A stretch of 25,330 bases of DNA from Prevotellaceae bacterium (GCA_031255055.1 JAIRTG010000116.1:1-25330); one strand, 5' to 3'. Shown: positions 1-7,753, numbered from the stretch's first letter. Notes: generated from the sequence alone by a model not told the origin. Numbers and translations are program-made.

Positions 1-442
1 TTAGTGTTTAGTGATTAGTGTTTAGTGATTAGTGTTTAGTGATTAGTGTTTAGTGATTAGTGTTTAGTGTTTAGTGATTAGTGTTTAGTGATTAGTGATT
101 AGTGTTTAGTGATTAGTGATTAGTCTTTAGTGTTTAGTTATTAGTGATTATTGATTAAAGATTAATTGTTAAACATGTCGAACTTTCTAAACACTAAACA
201 CTAAACACTAATCACTAAACACTAATCACTAATCACTAATCACTAAACACTAATCACTAATCACTAAACACTAATCACTAAACACTAAACACTAAACACT
301 AATCACTAATCACTAATCACTAATCACTAATCACTAAACACTAATCACTAAACACTAATCACTAATCACTAATCACTAATCACTAAACACTAATCACTAA
401 ACACTAAACACTAATCACAAATCACTAATCACTAATCACTAT
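1..442. repeat. Inverted array of a 7-bp repeat, TTAGTG(A/T)
   Basis: Positions 1 to about 168 are 24 head-to-tail heptads TTAGTGA or TTAGTGT; the last few decay (TTATTGA, TTAAAGA, TTAATTG). After a spacer of about 20 bp (169-190), positions 191-442 hold 36 heptads of the reverse complement, (A/T)CACTAA. Only the seventh base varies in most units, and only between A and T. The two arms could pair into a hairpin or cruciform of more than 160 bp. Each frame contains frequent stops, so it is not coding. The array starts before the window, so the left arm is of unknown length. There is no spacer diversity, so it is not CRISPR. Function is unknown. Confidence 0.95.
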
Positions 443-454
443 TTAATCACTGTC

Positions 455-645
455 TTACGGGGCGTTGCGGGGCAGCGCCCCGCAGAGGGGGTAGCGGAAG
501 ACCGCCTACGGCGGGCTGAAGCGAGGGGGAGACTTCCCCCCCTCATTCTCTTTCTCATTCTCTTTCTTCGAGGATGACCACACTGCGGACTGTAGCAAGG
601 GAAAGACTTCCCCCTCCTACTTCTCTTTCTCTTCCTTCAAGGATG
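455..645. repeat. GC-rich hairpin-rich repeat element, copy 1, with internal diverged tandem duplication
   Basis: The segment 455-541 matches the reverse complement of 14561-14655 closely. It holds three consecutive potential hairpins: GCGGGGC/GCCCCGC at 467-483, CCGCC/GGCGG at 502-514, and GAGGGGG/CCCCCTC at 523-544. A diverged tandem duplication follows: the unit at about 500-574 recurs at 575-644, and a third start of the unit appears at 645. The units share the sequence GACTTCCCCC and a pyrimidine-rich TTCTCTTTCT tract. Base composition is unlike the AT-rich surroundings. It looks like a dispersed intergenic repeat (REP- or MITE-like), but I see no transposase or clear target-site duplication. 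Nothing recognisable lies in 646-743. Confidence 0.8.
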
Positions 646-743
646 ACCGCGTAACGGGTATGAAAAATTCCGATGGAAATATTCGCATGCACACGCTGAC
701 TTCTTTTTATCGAATTTTCAAGGTTTCATTCGCATGATATACT

Positions 744-778
744 AAAAAAAACCGTTTCAAAACGATTGTTTGAAACGG
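744..778 (-). terminator. Rho-independent terminator of the ffs/tRNA-Thr transcript
   Basis: A perfect 10-bp stem (752-761 with 769-778) and 7-nt loop is followed on the minus strand by a run of eight T (744-751). It sits just after the tRNA-Thr gene and in the right orientation to end a transcript that starts at the ffs promoter. Confidence 0.9.
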
Positions 779-786
779 CTTTTCCG

Positions 787-860
787 AGCCTCTTGTCGGA
801 TTCGAACCAACGACCCCGAGATTACAAATCACGTGCTCTGGCCAACTGAGCTAAAGAGGC
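787..860 (-). tRNA. tRNA-Thr(TGT)
   Basis: The minus strand folds into a full cloverleaf of 74 nt: acceptor GCCTCTT/AAGAGGC, D arm GCTC/GAGC, anticodon arm CGTGA/TCTCG with loop TTTGTAA (anticodon TGT, threonine), and T arm GTTGG/CCGAC with TTCGAAT. CCA is not encoded. The 5' end lies only 5 nt after the 3' end of the SRP RNA, and a terminator follows, so both RNAs are probably cut from one precursor. Confidence 0.97.
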
Positions 861-865
861 AAAAT

Positions 866-963
866 GGGTAAGCGCTCTACATCGCACCGCTACGACCTCC
901 TACCCTTGCTGCGGTCAGGCCCTGGGGGACTTCAGAGGGAGCTGGTCGTGTAGGACTTACCCG
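866..963 (-). ncRNA. ffs: Signal recognition particle RNA (4.5S-type, ffs)
   Basis: This is a rod-like RNA of about 100 nt on the minus strand. Its ends pair (GGGTAAG with CTTACCC), and inner segments such as CGACC/GGTCG and CTCCC/GGG continue the rod. The apical region contains CCCCCAGGGCC, TGACC and GCAGCAAGGGTAGG, which matches the conserved SRP Alu-less helix 8 layout (CAGG, apical loop, then AGCAGC-like and AAGG) in its Bacteroidota form. The apical loop reads UGAC-like rather than GGAA. The RNA would bind Ffh and target membrane proteins to the Sec translocon. A consensus promoter lies directly upstream and tRNA-Thr directly downstream. The exact ends are inferred from base pairing. Confidence 0.85.
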
Positions 964-966
964 GCA

Positions 967-997
967 CAAAAGTAGTGCTTTTTGCATTATCTCCAAA
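967..997 (-). promoter_or_regulatory. Bacteroidota-type promoter for ffs and tRNA-Thr
   Basis: On the minus strand, TTTG (994-997) is followed by 19 bp and TACTTTTG (967-974), a perfect match to the Bacteroidota sigma-70 consensus TTTG-N19-TAnnTTTG. Transcription should begin a few bases downstream, at the 5' end of the SRP RNA. Confidence 0.9.
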
Positions 998-1095
998 ATT
1001 TCGGCGTTTTTTTTTTGAAAGATAAGGGACAACCGATTGTTTCCAAAGATTTTAATTTGTTCCGAAATTTGTTGTTGCCGTACAAATCACGGTCG

Positions 1096-3156
1096 TCAGT
1101 GGTGGTCTGTCGATTCCGATTCTTTTTTTGCTTCAGCTTGTTTTTTTACTTCGGGATACGCTATGCGTGTGTGATACATGTTTCTAATTTTGTGCTTAAA
1201 TACAACTTTCACCTCTTCTACGTCTTTGAAGCTGATGTTTGAATTTCGCAGTTGTCCGTCGGCAATCTGGCTGTCGATCATCTGTTCGACCATCTTGTCG
1301 ATACTTTCTTCGGTGTATTGATTCAGACTTCTCGAACGTGCTTCGACGGCGTCGGCCATCATCAAAATGGCGGTTTCTCTGCTGTCGGGAAGCGGACCTG
1401 GATAGGTGAACAGTTGTCTGTCGACTGTTTCGTCGGGATGTTGGTTGATGTACGAATTGTAGAAATACTTGGCCTGACTCAGTCCGTGATGGGTTGTGAT
1501 GAAGTGGATGATTTGTTGCGGCAAATGGTTTTTATTTGCAAGGTCGATGCCGTCGGTAACGTGGCTGATGATGATTTTGGCGGCTTCTATCGGGTTGAGC
1601 GCTGTTAGCGGATTTTTTCCTCCTCCCTGATTTTCGATGAAGTATTCGGGATGATTCATCTTTCCGATGTCGTGATACAATGCTCCTGTGCGCACAAGCA
1701 GGCTGTTGGCGTTGATTTTCTTTGCGGCTTCTGTTGCCAGATTCGACACTTGCAGCGAGTGTTGAAAGGTGCCCGGAGCGACTTCGGCAAAGCGCATCAT
1801 CAGGTCGCTGTTTACGTTGGTGAGTTCTACCAGTGTGACACTCGAAATCAGTCCGAACATTTTTTCGAGCACATAAACCAACAGGTAGGCAAACAGCAGG
1901 AATCCCGTGCTGATGCTGAAGTAGACAATCATCATCCAGTGTACGCGCGAGAGTTCGCCTTCAAAAATGAATTCGGAAGCAAGAAAACCAACCAGATAGG
2001 TCAGGAAAATAAGCATTGCGCTTTGAACAAGTTGCGAGCGCTGTGTCATATCTTTCAGGCTCGAAACGGCCGTCATTCCGGCAGCTATCTGTAGAAGCAG
2101 AAACTGAAAGGCGTCGTCAACAATAAACGAGATGATCATCATGCTGATGATGTGGGTGAAAAGCGCTGTCCGCGAATCGAAAAATACCCTGATAACGATG
2201 GGGAGCAGGGCAAAGGGCACGATATAGTAGTTGATATTTGTGTAGCGTATGATCAGGCTTGTGACAAGCACGAGGAATAAAATGTTTAGCGCCAGCATCA
2301 GCAAGTTGCGGATGTCGCCGAAAACGCGCGGTCTGAAGAGTTTGAGATAGATGGCCAGCAGTGTCAAAAGTCCTGCAACAGCCATCAATTCGCCTGCGTA
2401 GGTTACGGTCGACTGTTTGAAAGCGCCGAGTCGGTTTTCGTATTCCTTTTTCAACGATTCCAGTATTTGGTAGGTAGCCGGCGTCACAATTTCGCCCCGT
2501 CCGATGATTAGTTCGCCCGTCTGAACGATGCCCGTTGTCAGCGACAGGTTTTTCAGCGCCTCTTCGTGAGACAGTTCGGTGGTGGCGCTGTCGTATTTCA
2601 GATTCTCGACCAGGTATTCATTGATATTGTAAAGATTTATATTTTCGGCCATACTTCTTTTTATCAGTTCGTAGGCCGATTTCGGCGTATAGAGGTCTTT
2701 TACGTTCAGGCTTTTTGTGGTTCTGTCGGGAAGGATGGCGGTCAGTTTCGATATATTCCTTTTTTGCAGGTTTTCGTAACTTTCGACCGAAATGATTCCT
2801 GTCGAATAAATTTTGTAGAACAGTTCTTGAATTTGGAGGTGAGCGCCGGCGTCGGACAGATTGAGTTGATTTCTGAAAAGCAGATTAAGCTGTTCGGCGG
2901 CCTTTGCGGTATTGAGCAAAAAGTAGGGCGCAAGCTGCGACAGCAATTCTTCTTTTTCCGTTTCAATCTGTTTTTCCGATTTGTATATCGGGAAATCGAA
3001 CGTCGCCGTCACCAAATCGTACGTCCACGGATGGCCTGTTTCATAGTAGTATTTGAATTTGTTTTTTCTTGGAAATAATTGTGTGATAATAAAAGCCAGA
3101 AAAGCAAAGAGTACAATTTTGACAACTAATTTCCAAAATTTACGTTTTGAGTTCAT
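1096..3156 (-). CDS. pgpH: PgpH-type 7TM HD-domain phosphohydrolase (c-di-AMP phosphodiesterase)
   Basis: The 686-residue protein has the PgpH/YqfF layout: an N-terminal membrane anchor (residues 10-28), an extracytoplasmic 7TMR-HDED region (about 35-245), a seven-helix membrane block (about 255-435) and a C-terminal cytoplasmic HD domain (about 455-660). HD-domain metal ligands are visible as His466, His495-Asp496 (YHDIGK), His532, His556-His557 and Asp602. The family hydrolyses cyclic di-AMP, which controls osmotic and wall homeostasis. The start ATG is the first of the frame and is followed by a basic stretch and then a hydrophobic segment. The gene stands alone, with a TAACTTTG element upstream. 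No Shine-Dalgarno is visible, as is usual in this phylum. Substrate specificity is inferred from the architecture. Confidence 0.93.
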   Translation of the reverse strand: MNSKRKFWKLVVKIVLFAFLAFIITQLFPRKNKFKYYYETGHPWTYDLVTATFDFPIYKSEKQIETEKEELLSQLAPYFLLNTAKAAEQLNLLFRNQLNLSDAGAHLQIQELFYKIYSTGIISVESYENLQKRNISKLTAILPDRTTKSLNVKDLYTPKSAYELIKRSMAENINLYNINEYLVENLKYDSATTELSHEEALKNLSLTTGIVQTGELIIGRGEIVTPATYQILESLKKEYENRLGAFKQSTVTYAGELMAVAGLLTLLAIYLKLFRPRVFGDIRNLLMLALNILFLVLVTSLIIRYTNINYYIVPFALLPIVIRVFFDSRTALFTHIISMMIISFIVDDAFQFLLLQIAAGMTAVSSLKDMTQRSQLVQSAMLIFLTYLVGFLASEFIFEGELSRVHWMMIVYFSISTGFLLFAYLLVYVLEKMFGLISSVTLVELTNVNSDLMMRFAEVAPGTFQHSLQVSNLATEAAKKINANSLLVRTGALYHDIGKMNHPEYFIENQGGGKNPLTALNPIEAAKIIISHVTDGIDLANKNHLPQQIIHFITTHHGLSQAKYFYNSYINQHPDETVDRQLFTYPGPLPDSRETAILMMADAVEARSRSLNQYTEESIDKMVEQMIDSQIADGQLRNSNISFKDVEEVKVVFKHKIRNMYHTRIAYPEVKKQAEAKKESESTDHH

Positions 3157-3197
3157 AATATGTTAATTCATTAGTGTTTATCGGTAAAAATAGAATT

Positions 3198-3205
3198 CAA
3201 AGTTA
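3198..3205 (-). promoter_or_regulatory. Putative -7 promoter element for pgpH
   Basis: TAACTTTG on the minus strand fits TAnnTTTG and lies about 40 bp upstream of the pgpH start. A TTTG at 3228-3231 could be the -33 element, but the 22-bp spacing is longer than usual. Confidence 0.5.
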
Positions 3206-3353
3206 GTATAAAATCTTTGATTATGCGCAAACGCCCCAAAATGTACGGTCGGATTCACAGGAGGGAAAATTATGTAGGTACTTATCACAGAGCCGCAAAT
3301 TATTTTTTTGACGGTCATAAATTCGACATGAGTTCCGTCCGGTTCAAAATGCT

Positions 3354-3361
3354 TATCTTTG
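3354..3361 (+). promoter_or_regulatory. Putative -7 promoter element for the NlpC/P60 gene
   Basis: TATCTTTG fits the TAnnTTTG consensus and sits 54 bp before the start of the next gene. No clear TTTG lies at the expected upstream spacing. The rest of the 3157-3415 intergenic stretch shows nothing else I can name. Confidence 0.5.
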
Positions 3362-3415
3362 GATGTCTAATTTAAATACTCCAAAATATTAACATTGATT
3401 TAAAGCGAAAAACAG

Positions 3416-4201
3416 ATGTTTTGTATTGTCAATCAGATTTTAGCTCCTCTCAGGGAGGGAAATGCCGAGACGTCGGAAATGGTCTCTCAGCTTTTGTTCG
3501 GCGAAATGGCCCTTGTGCTCGAAAAACGGGGAAACAGACTGAAAATTTCTAATTGTGCCGACGGCTATGAGGGTTGGATCGACCGTCGAATGGTGGAAAT
3601 GATCGATGAAAATGAAACGATTCATCTGTCGCAACAACCCGAAAAAACGGTTTGTACCGCTTATGCGCTTGCCAAAAACAAGGATAACGTGGCCGAAAAA
3701 GTAATTTTCCCGGGCGGAGCGATTATCCGCTCTGTTGAGGGAGAAAACGGCTTTAAATTTCAAAACAGCTATTATGTTTTTGAAAAAGAAACGGATTTGG
3801 CCGATAGCATGAAGCCCGAAGGCGAAATTGTTTTGGATTTGGCAAAGCAATATTTACACGCGCCATATCTGTGGGGCGGAAAAAGCATCTTCGGCATCGA
3901 CTGTTCGGGATTGGTACAGATTGTCTTTTCGATTTGCGGCATTCGGCTGCCGCGTGACGCCTCGCAACAGGTGGACAAAGGCGCTATTGTGAATTTTTTG
4001 TCGGAAGCGAGGGCCGGCGATTTGGCTTTTTTTGAAGACCGAGTCGGAAAGATTGTTCACGTCGGCATCCTTGTCGACAATCACCGAATTATACACGCTT
4101 CGGGACGGGTGAAAATAGACCGGATAGATAATGAGGGAATCTACTCGTCTGAAAAACAGGATTATTCCCACCGACTGAGGCTTGTCAAACGCATTTTGTG
4201 A
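3416..4201 (+). CDS. NlpC/P60 (C40) cysteine peptidase with N-terminal SH3-like region
   Basis: The 261-residue protein has an N-terminal SH3-like region (about 1-125) and a C-terminal NlpC/P60 domain (about 138-261). The catalytic cysteine lies in GIDCSGLVQ (Cys163), the catalytic histidine in VHVGIL (His215), and a third polar residue may be His227 in RIIHASG. Such enzymes cut the gamma-D-Glu/diaminopimelate bond of peptidoglycan peptides. No signal peptide or lipobox is visible, which resembles the cytoplasmic murein-peptide recycling enzyme YkfC more than exported wall hydrolases. That cellular location is inferred. A promoter element lies upstream, and DUF5606 follows with its own promoter. 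Confidence 0.92.
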   Translation: MFCIVNQILAPLREGNAETSEMVSQLLFGEMALVLEKRGNRLKISNCADGYEGWIDRRMVEMIDENETIHLSQQPEKTVCTAYALAKNKDNVAEKVIFPGGAIIRSVEGENGFKFQNSYYVFEKETDLADSMKPEGEIVLDLAKQYLHAPYLWGGKSIFGIDCSGLVQIVFSICGIRLPRDASQQVDKGAIVNFLSEARAGDLAFFEDRVGKIVHVGILVDNHRIIHASGRVKIDRIDNEGIYSSEKQDYSHRLRLVKRIL

Positions 4202-4237
4202 CGGTATTTCTTACAATATATTTAGGAACATCAGGCA

Positions 4238-4267
4238 TTTGCATTTGAAAAAATAAGTATATATTTG
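4238..4267 (+). promoter_or_regulatory. Promoter of the DUF5606-Nif3-zinc ribbon operon
   Basis: TTTG (4238-4241), 18 bp, then TATATTTG (4260-4267) matches the Bacteroidota consensus. It overlaps an upstream in-frame TTG at 4265, so that codon cannot be the start; the ATG at 4295 is preferred. Confidence 0.8.
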
Positions 4268-4294
4268 TCGGCGCAATTAGAAAACAACACAAAG

Positions 4295-4711
4295 ATGCTA
4301 AAAAAAATTCTATCACTTTCAGGAAAGCCGGGGCTTTACAGATTGATTTCACAGGGAAGAAATATGCTTGTCGTAGAATCTTTGATCAATGGCAAACGAA
4401 TGCCGTCGTATGCGGGAGATAACGCCGTTTCGCTCGGAGACATAGCCGTTTTTACGACGGAGGGCGATGTGCCGCTGGCACAGGTGCTGGAAAATATAAA
4501 AATAAAAGAGAACGGCGGAAAAACCGCTGTTGATCCGAAATCCGACCACTATAAGCTGCGTGCATATATGGTCGAAGTCCTCCCAAATTACGACAAAGAC
4601 AGAGTGTATCCGAGCGATATAAAAAAAATGCTGACCTGGTACAATTTGCTAATCGATAGCAATATCACCGACTTTTTGGCAGAAGAAAAAAAAGAACCCA
4701 CCGAAGAATAG
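4295..4711 (+). CDS. DUF5606 family protein
   Basis: The protein has 138 residues from the chosen ATG and opens MLKKILSLSGKPGLY. It fits DUF5606, a small cytoplasmic family widespread in Bacteroidota with no known function. The N-terminal 70 residues form a compact region with GKPGLYRLISQG and a hydrophobic VVESL strand; the C-terminal half has the motif KDRVYPSDIKKMLTWYN, and the tail is strongly acidic and lysine-rich (EEKKEPTEE). An upstream TTG at 4265 would add ten residues but lies within the -7 promoter box. No signal peptide or membrane segment is present. The gene is followed 71 bp later by the Nif3-like gene, probably in one operon. Confidence 0.85.
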   Translation: MLKKILSLSGKPGLYRLISQGRNMLVVESLINGKRMPSYAGDNAVSLGDIAVFTTEGDVPLAQVLENIKIKENGGKTAVDPKSDHYKLRAYMVEVLPNYDKDRVYPSDIKKMLTWYNLLIDSNITDFLAEEKKEPTEE

Positions 4712-4782
4712 CCTCCCGAAAAAAACGGAAACGAAAAACGTTGTAAAAAAGCGTAACAAGACCGAGTTTTTGAAAGATACGA

Positions 4783-5883
4783 ATGATGACAACCGTACAA
4801 ACAATCTGCGAACATATCGAAAAATTCGCTCCTTTGGCATTGCAGGAAAGCTATGACAATGCGGGACTGTTGGTGGGCGACGCCCGTATGGAAGTCTCTA
4901 ATGTGTTAGTTTGCATCGACGTCACCGAAAAGATAATCGACGAGGCCATCGAGAATGACTGCAACCTGATTGTATCGCATCATCCGCTCATCTTCGGGGG
5001 AATAAAAAGACTTACGGGACAGAATGATGTGCAACGGTGCATTATCAAAGCGATACGGTATAACATCGCCGTTTATGCTTCGCATACCAATCTCGACAAT
5101 GTCTCGGAAGGCGTGAACGGACGGATTGCCGATAAAATAGGACTGAAAAACAGGCGGATTTTAAGTCCGGTGCAAAAATCGCTTTTGAAACTAACCACAT
5201 ATCTTCCGGATGCCCATCTCGAAAGCGTGAGGAATGCTTTATTTGAAGCAGGAGCGGGAACTATCGGCAATTATGACGCTTGCAGTTTCAGCGCCAAAGG
5301 TATCGGCACATTCAGGGCAAACGAAAACGCTCATCCTTTTGTCGGCTCGATAAACAAATTACACGAAGAGGCCGAAAGAAAACTGGAGGTGATATTGCCG
5401 AAGTATCTCAAAAAGACCGTTCTCAATACCCTTTTAGACAAACACCCTTACGAAGAACCCGCGTATGATTTTATTCCGTTGGAAAACGAATGGATGCAGG
5501 CCGGAAGCGGAATTGTGGGCGAATTGGAAAATGAAGAAGATGAAATTGTCTTTCTAAAGAAAATAAAAGCAACTTTCAAGGCAGGAGCAATCCGCCACTC
5601 GGCATTATCAGGAAAAAAGATAAAAAAAGTGGCGCTTTGCGGAGGAGCAGGAAGCCATTTCCTGTCCGATGCCATCGCGCAAAAAGCCGATATTTTTATA
5701 TCGGGCGACTTTAAATATCACGAATTTTTCGCAGCCGAAAACAAAATCCTGATAGCGGATATTGGCCACTATGAGAGCGAACAGTATACAAAAGAGTTGC
5801 TTGGAGAAATAATTACAAAAAAAATACCTACATTTGCAGTCCGAATTTCGGAAATAAATACAAATCCCATAATTTATTTGTAA
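4783..5883 (+). CDS. Nif3-like dinuclear metal centre protein (YbgI/YqfO family)
   Basis: The protein has 366 residues. The N-terminal Nif3 half contains SHHPLIFGG (His66, His67) and ASHTNLDN (His101, Asp105), and the C-terminal half contains GHYESEQ (His329, Glu333); together these are the known dinuclear metal ligands of the family. The central insertion (about 130-230) corresponds to the YqfO/CutA1-like domain of longer members. The family is conserved in all domains and forms toroidal hexamers. Annotation as GTP cyclohydrolase I type 2 rests on one homologue, so the true reaction is uncertain. A second ATG is adjacent to the first. The zinc-ribbon gene begins 6 bp after its stop, a pairing common across bacteria. 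Confidence 0.93.
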   Translation: MMTTVQTICEHIEKFAPLALQESYDNAGLLVGDARMEVSNVLVCIDVTEKIIDEAIENDCNLIVSHHPLIFGGIKRLTGQNDVQRCIIKAIRYNIAVYASHTNLDNVSEGVNGRIADKIGLKNRRILSPVQKSLLKLTTYLPDAHLESVRNALFEAGAGTIGNYDACSFSAKGIGTFRANENAHPFVGSINKLHEEAERKLEVILPKYLKKTVLNTLLDKHPYEEPAYDFIPLENEWMQAGSGIVGELENEEDEIVFLKKIKATFKAGAIRHSALSGKKIKKVALCGGAGSHFLSDAIAQKADIFISGDFKYHEFFAAENKILIADIGHYESEQYTKELLGEIITKKIPTFAVRISEINTNPIIYL

Positions 5884-5889
5884 ATCAAT

Positions 5890-6672
5890 ATGACTACGGA
5901 AAAAAGAACAGAAAAAGAAATCACTGTCGAAGGTAAATTAAATGCGTTATACGAACTTCAAAAAGTGGTTTCAAAAATAGACGAAATAAAAACACTGAGA
6001 GGCGAACTACCCTTAGAAGTGCAGGATTTAGATGACGAAATCGCAGGACTGTACACACGTCTTGATAATTTTGACGGAGAAATAACAGGATTGGCAACCT
6101 CAATCACCAATAAAAAACTTGAGATTGAAGGAGCCAAAATGAGAATCAAAAGATACAAAGAGCAACAGGAAAAAGTGCGCAATAACCGCGAATTTGATAA
6201 TCTGTCAAAAGAAATTGAGTACCAGATGCTCGAAATCGAATTATGCGAAAAGCACATCCGTGAATATACCGAGTCGCAAGAACAAAAACGAAACGAACGA
6301 CAACTGACAACCGAAAAACTGGCGGAACGAAAACTCGATTTGATGCAAAAGAAAAAAGAATTGAGCGAAATCGTCTCCGAAACAAGATACGAAGAAGAAA
6401 AACTCAGAGCCCGTACAAAAGAAATCGAAGCAATGATCGAACCGCGCTTATTGATGGCTTTTAAACGCATCAGAAGAAACGCCCGTAACGGTCTGGCTGT
6501 TGTTTACGTACACCGTGAAGCCTGCGGCGGCTGCTTCAACAAAATCCCTGCACAGCGTCAATTGGACATTCGTTTGCGGAAGAAAATCATCGTTTGCGAA
6601 TACTGCGGACGCATCCTTATCGACCACGAATTGGCAGGCTTTGATACCGAAACAGCAAATGGAAAAGCGTAA
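5890..6672 (+). CDS. Coiled-coil protein with C4 zinc ribbon (COG1579)
   Basis: The protein has 260 residues. Residues 10-195 are rich in Glu, Lys, Arg and Leu and predict a long antiparallel coiled coil. A C-terminal zinc ribbon is formed by Cys212 and Cys215 (CGGC) and Cys236 and Cys239 (CEYC). This is the COG1579/CT398-like family, cytoplasmic and probably nucleic-acid or protein binding; its exact role is unknown. The gene directly follows the Nif3-like gene and ends at a clear terminator at 6698-6730, so the two are cotranscribed and the operon closes here. Confidence 0.92.
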   Translation: MTTEKRTEKEITVEGKLNALYELQKVVSKIDEIKTLRGELPLEVQDLDDEIAGLYTRLDNFDGEITGLATSITNKKLEIEGAKMRIKRYKEQQEKVRNNREFDNLSKEIEYQMLEIELCEKHIREYTESQEQKRNERQLTTEKLAERKLDLMQKKKELSEIVSETRYEEEKLRARTKEIEAMIEPRLLMAFKRIRRNARNGLAVVYVHREACGGCFNKIPAQRQLDIRLRKKIIVCEYCGRILIDHELAGFDTETANGKA

Positions 6673-6697
6673 TCCGAAGATATTCTAAAAAAAATGA

Positions 6698-6731
6698 AAG
6701 GTGTTGTAATTTTTTACACACCTTCTTTTTT
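6698..6731 (+). terminator. Rho-independent terminator after the Nif3/zinc-ribbon operon
   Basis: AAGGTGT (6698-6704) pairs with ACACCTT (6718-6724), and GTAA (6706-6709) with TTAC (6714-6717), with one bulged T and a TTTT loop. A T-rich tract follows. An in-frame ATG at 6694 lies at the foot of this hairpin, which argues against it as the start of the next gene. Confidence 0.85.
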
Positions 6732-6780
6732 ATACACAAAACAAAGAAAATACAACCATATTCAATTCTTTATCCAACGT

Positions 6781-7392
6781 ATGAAAACACCCTACTTTTT
6801 ATTTACATTATACTTTTATTCATTATTCGGCCTGTCGAACTTATCGGCACAGGAAAATGTAGCACAACAAACAAATATGGAACAAAAAGAAACAAAAGTC
6901 TTGATTGAGACAACACTGGGAGATATTAAGATTAAACTTTACAACGAAACTCCTTTGCACCGCGATAATTTTATTGCACTGGTAGAAAAGAAATTTTACG
7001 ACGGCGTTCTATTTCATCGTGTCATCAAAAATTTCATGATTCAAGCCGGCGATCCCGATTCAAAAGACGCTCCGTCAGGGAAACAACTGGGAGCAGGAGG
7101 GCCGGGATACACGATTCCTGCGGAGATACTGCCGCAATTCATACACAAAAAAGGCGCAGTTGCGGCTGCCCGGACAGGAGACTTTGTAAATCCGCAACGC
7201 GCATCTTCGGGTTCGCAATTTTACATTGTACAAAACGAAAGCGGCACGCCATATCTCAACGGAAGCTACTCCGTTTTCGGAGAAGTGCTTGAAGGACTTG
7301 AGGTCGTGGACAAAATTGCCGACGTAAAAACCGCCTTTGCAGACAGGCCCGAAGAAGATGTGAAAATAATCAGCATGAAAATCGTGGACTGA
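6781..7392 (+). CDS. Exported cyclophilin-type peptidyl-prolyl isomerase
   Basis: From the ATG at 6781 the protein has 203 residues: a signal peptide (residues 1-23, cleavage likely after LSA) and a cyclophilin domain (about 38-203). Family residues are visible in FHRVI (Arg80), MIQAGDP (Gln88), GSQFYIV (Gln146, Phe147) and the LFHRVIKNF core. It would catalyse cis/trans isomerisation of proline bonds during protein folding in the periplasm. A 29-residue longer frame starting at 6694 is possible but begins in the preceding terminator and would bury the signal peptide. No promoter matching the consensus is visible in the 6732-6780 gap. The next gene starts 21 bp downstream, which suggests an operon with the MIP18-family and lpxH genes. 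Confidence 0.93.
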   Translation: MKTPYFLFTLYFYSLFGLSNLSAQENVAQQTNMEQKETKVLIETTLGDIKIKLYNETPLHRDNFIALVEKKFYDGVLFHRVIKNFMIQAGDPDSKDAPSGKQLGAGGPGYTIPAEILPQFIHKKGAVAAARTGDFVNPQRASSGSQFYIVQNESGTPYLNGSYSVFGEVLEGLEVVDKIADVKTAFADRPEEDVKIISMKIVD

Positions 7393-7413
7393 CAACCCCC
7401 AAGAAACAATTGC

Positions 7414-7728
7414 ATGAACGAATTTTTAAAAATAGAAGAAGACATTGTCAAAATGCTGAAAACGGTATACGATCCCGAGATTCCCGTAAACATCTACGAT
7501 TTGGGACTGATATACAAAGTGGAAACAGATGACAGCGGCAATGTTAAAATAGAAATGACGTTAACAGCCCCAAATTGTCCCGCCGCCGACTTCATACTGG
7601 AAGATGTAAAAATGAAAATAGAAAGCATCGAAGGGATACAAAGCGTAGAAGTCGAGATCGTGTTTGACCCGCCCTGGAGCAAAGACATGATGAGCGAAGA
7701 AGCGCTACTCGAATTGGGATTTTTATAA
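7414..7728 (+). CDS. MIP18/DUF59 family Fe-S assembly protein (SufT-like)
   Basis: The protein has 104 residues, a single MIP18 domain. The motifs DPEIPVNIYDLGLIY (residues 20-34), TAPNCPAAD with Cys55, and FDPPWSKDMMSEEA near the C-terminus are typical of bacterial SufT/PaaD-like proteins. These act in maturation of [Fe-S] proteins, probably as carriers to client proteins. No suf genes are adjacent. The gene lies 21 bp after the cyclophilin gene and 25 bp before lpxH. Confidence 0.92.
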   Translation: MNEFLKIEEDIVKMLKTVYDPEIPVNIYDLGLIYKVETDDSGNVKIEMTLTAPNCPAADFILEDVKMKIESIEGIQSVEVEIVFDPPWSKDMMSEEALLELGFL

Positions 7729-7753
7729 TTCACATCGCGGCGACAATAATAAA

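Noticed and set aside
2566..3078. A plus-strand open frame of 170 codons antisense to pgpH, and similar frames at 1252-2094
   Set aside because: They lie fully opposite a well-supported gene, have no recognisable motifs, and are rich in Phe, Gly and Val as expected from antisense reading of pgpH codons.
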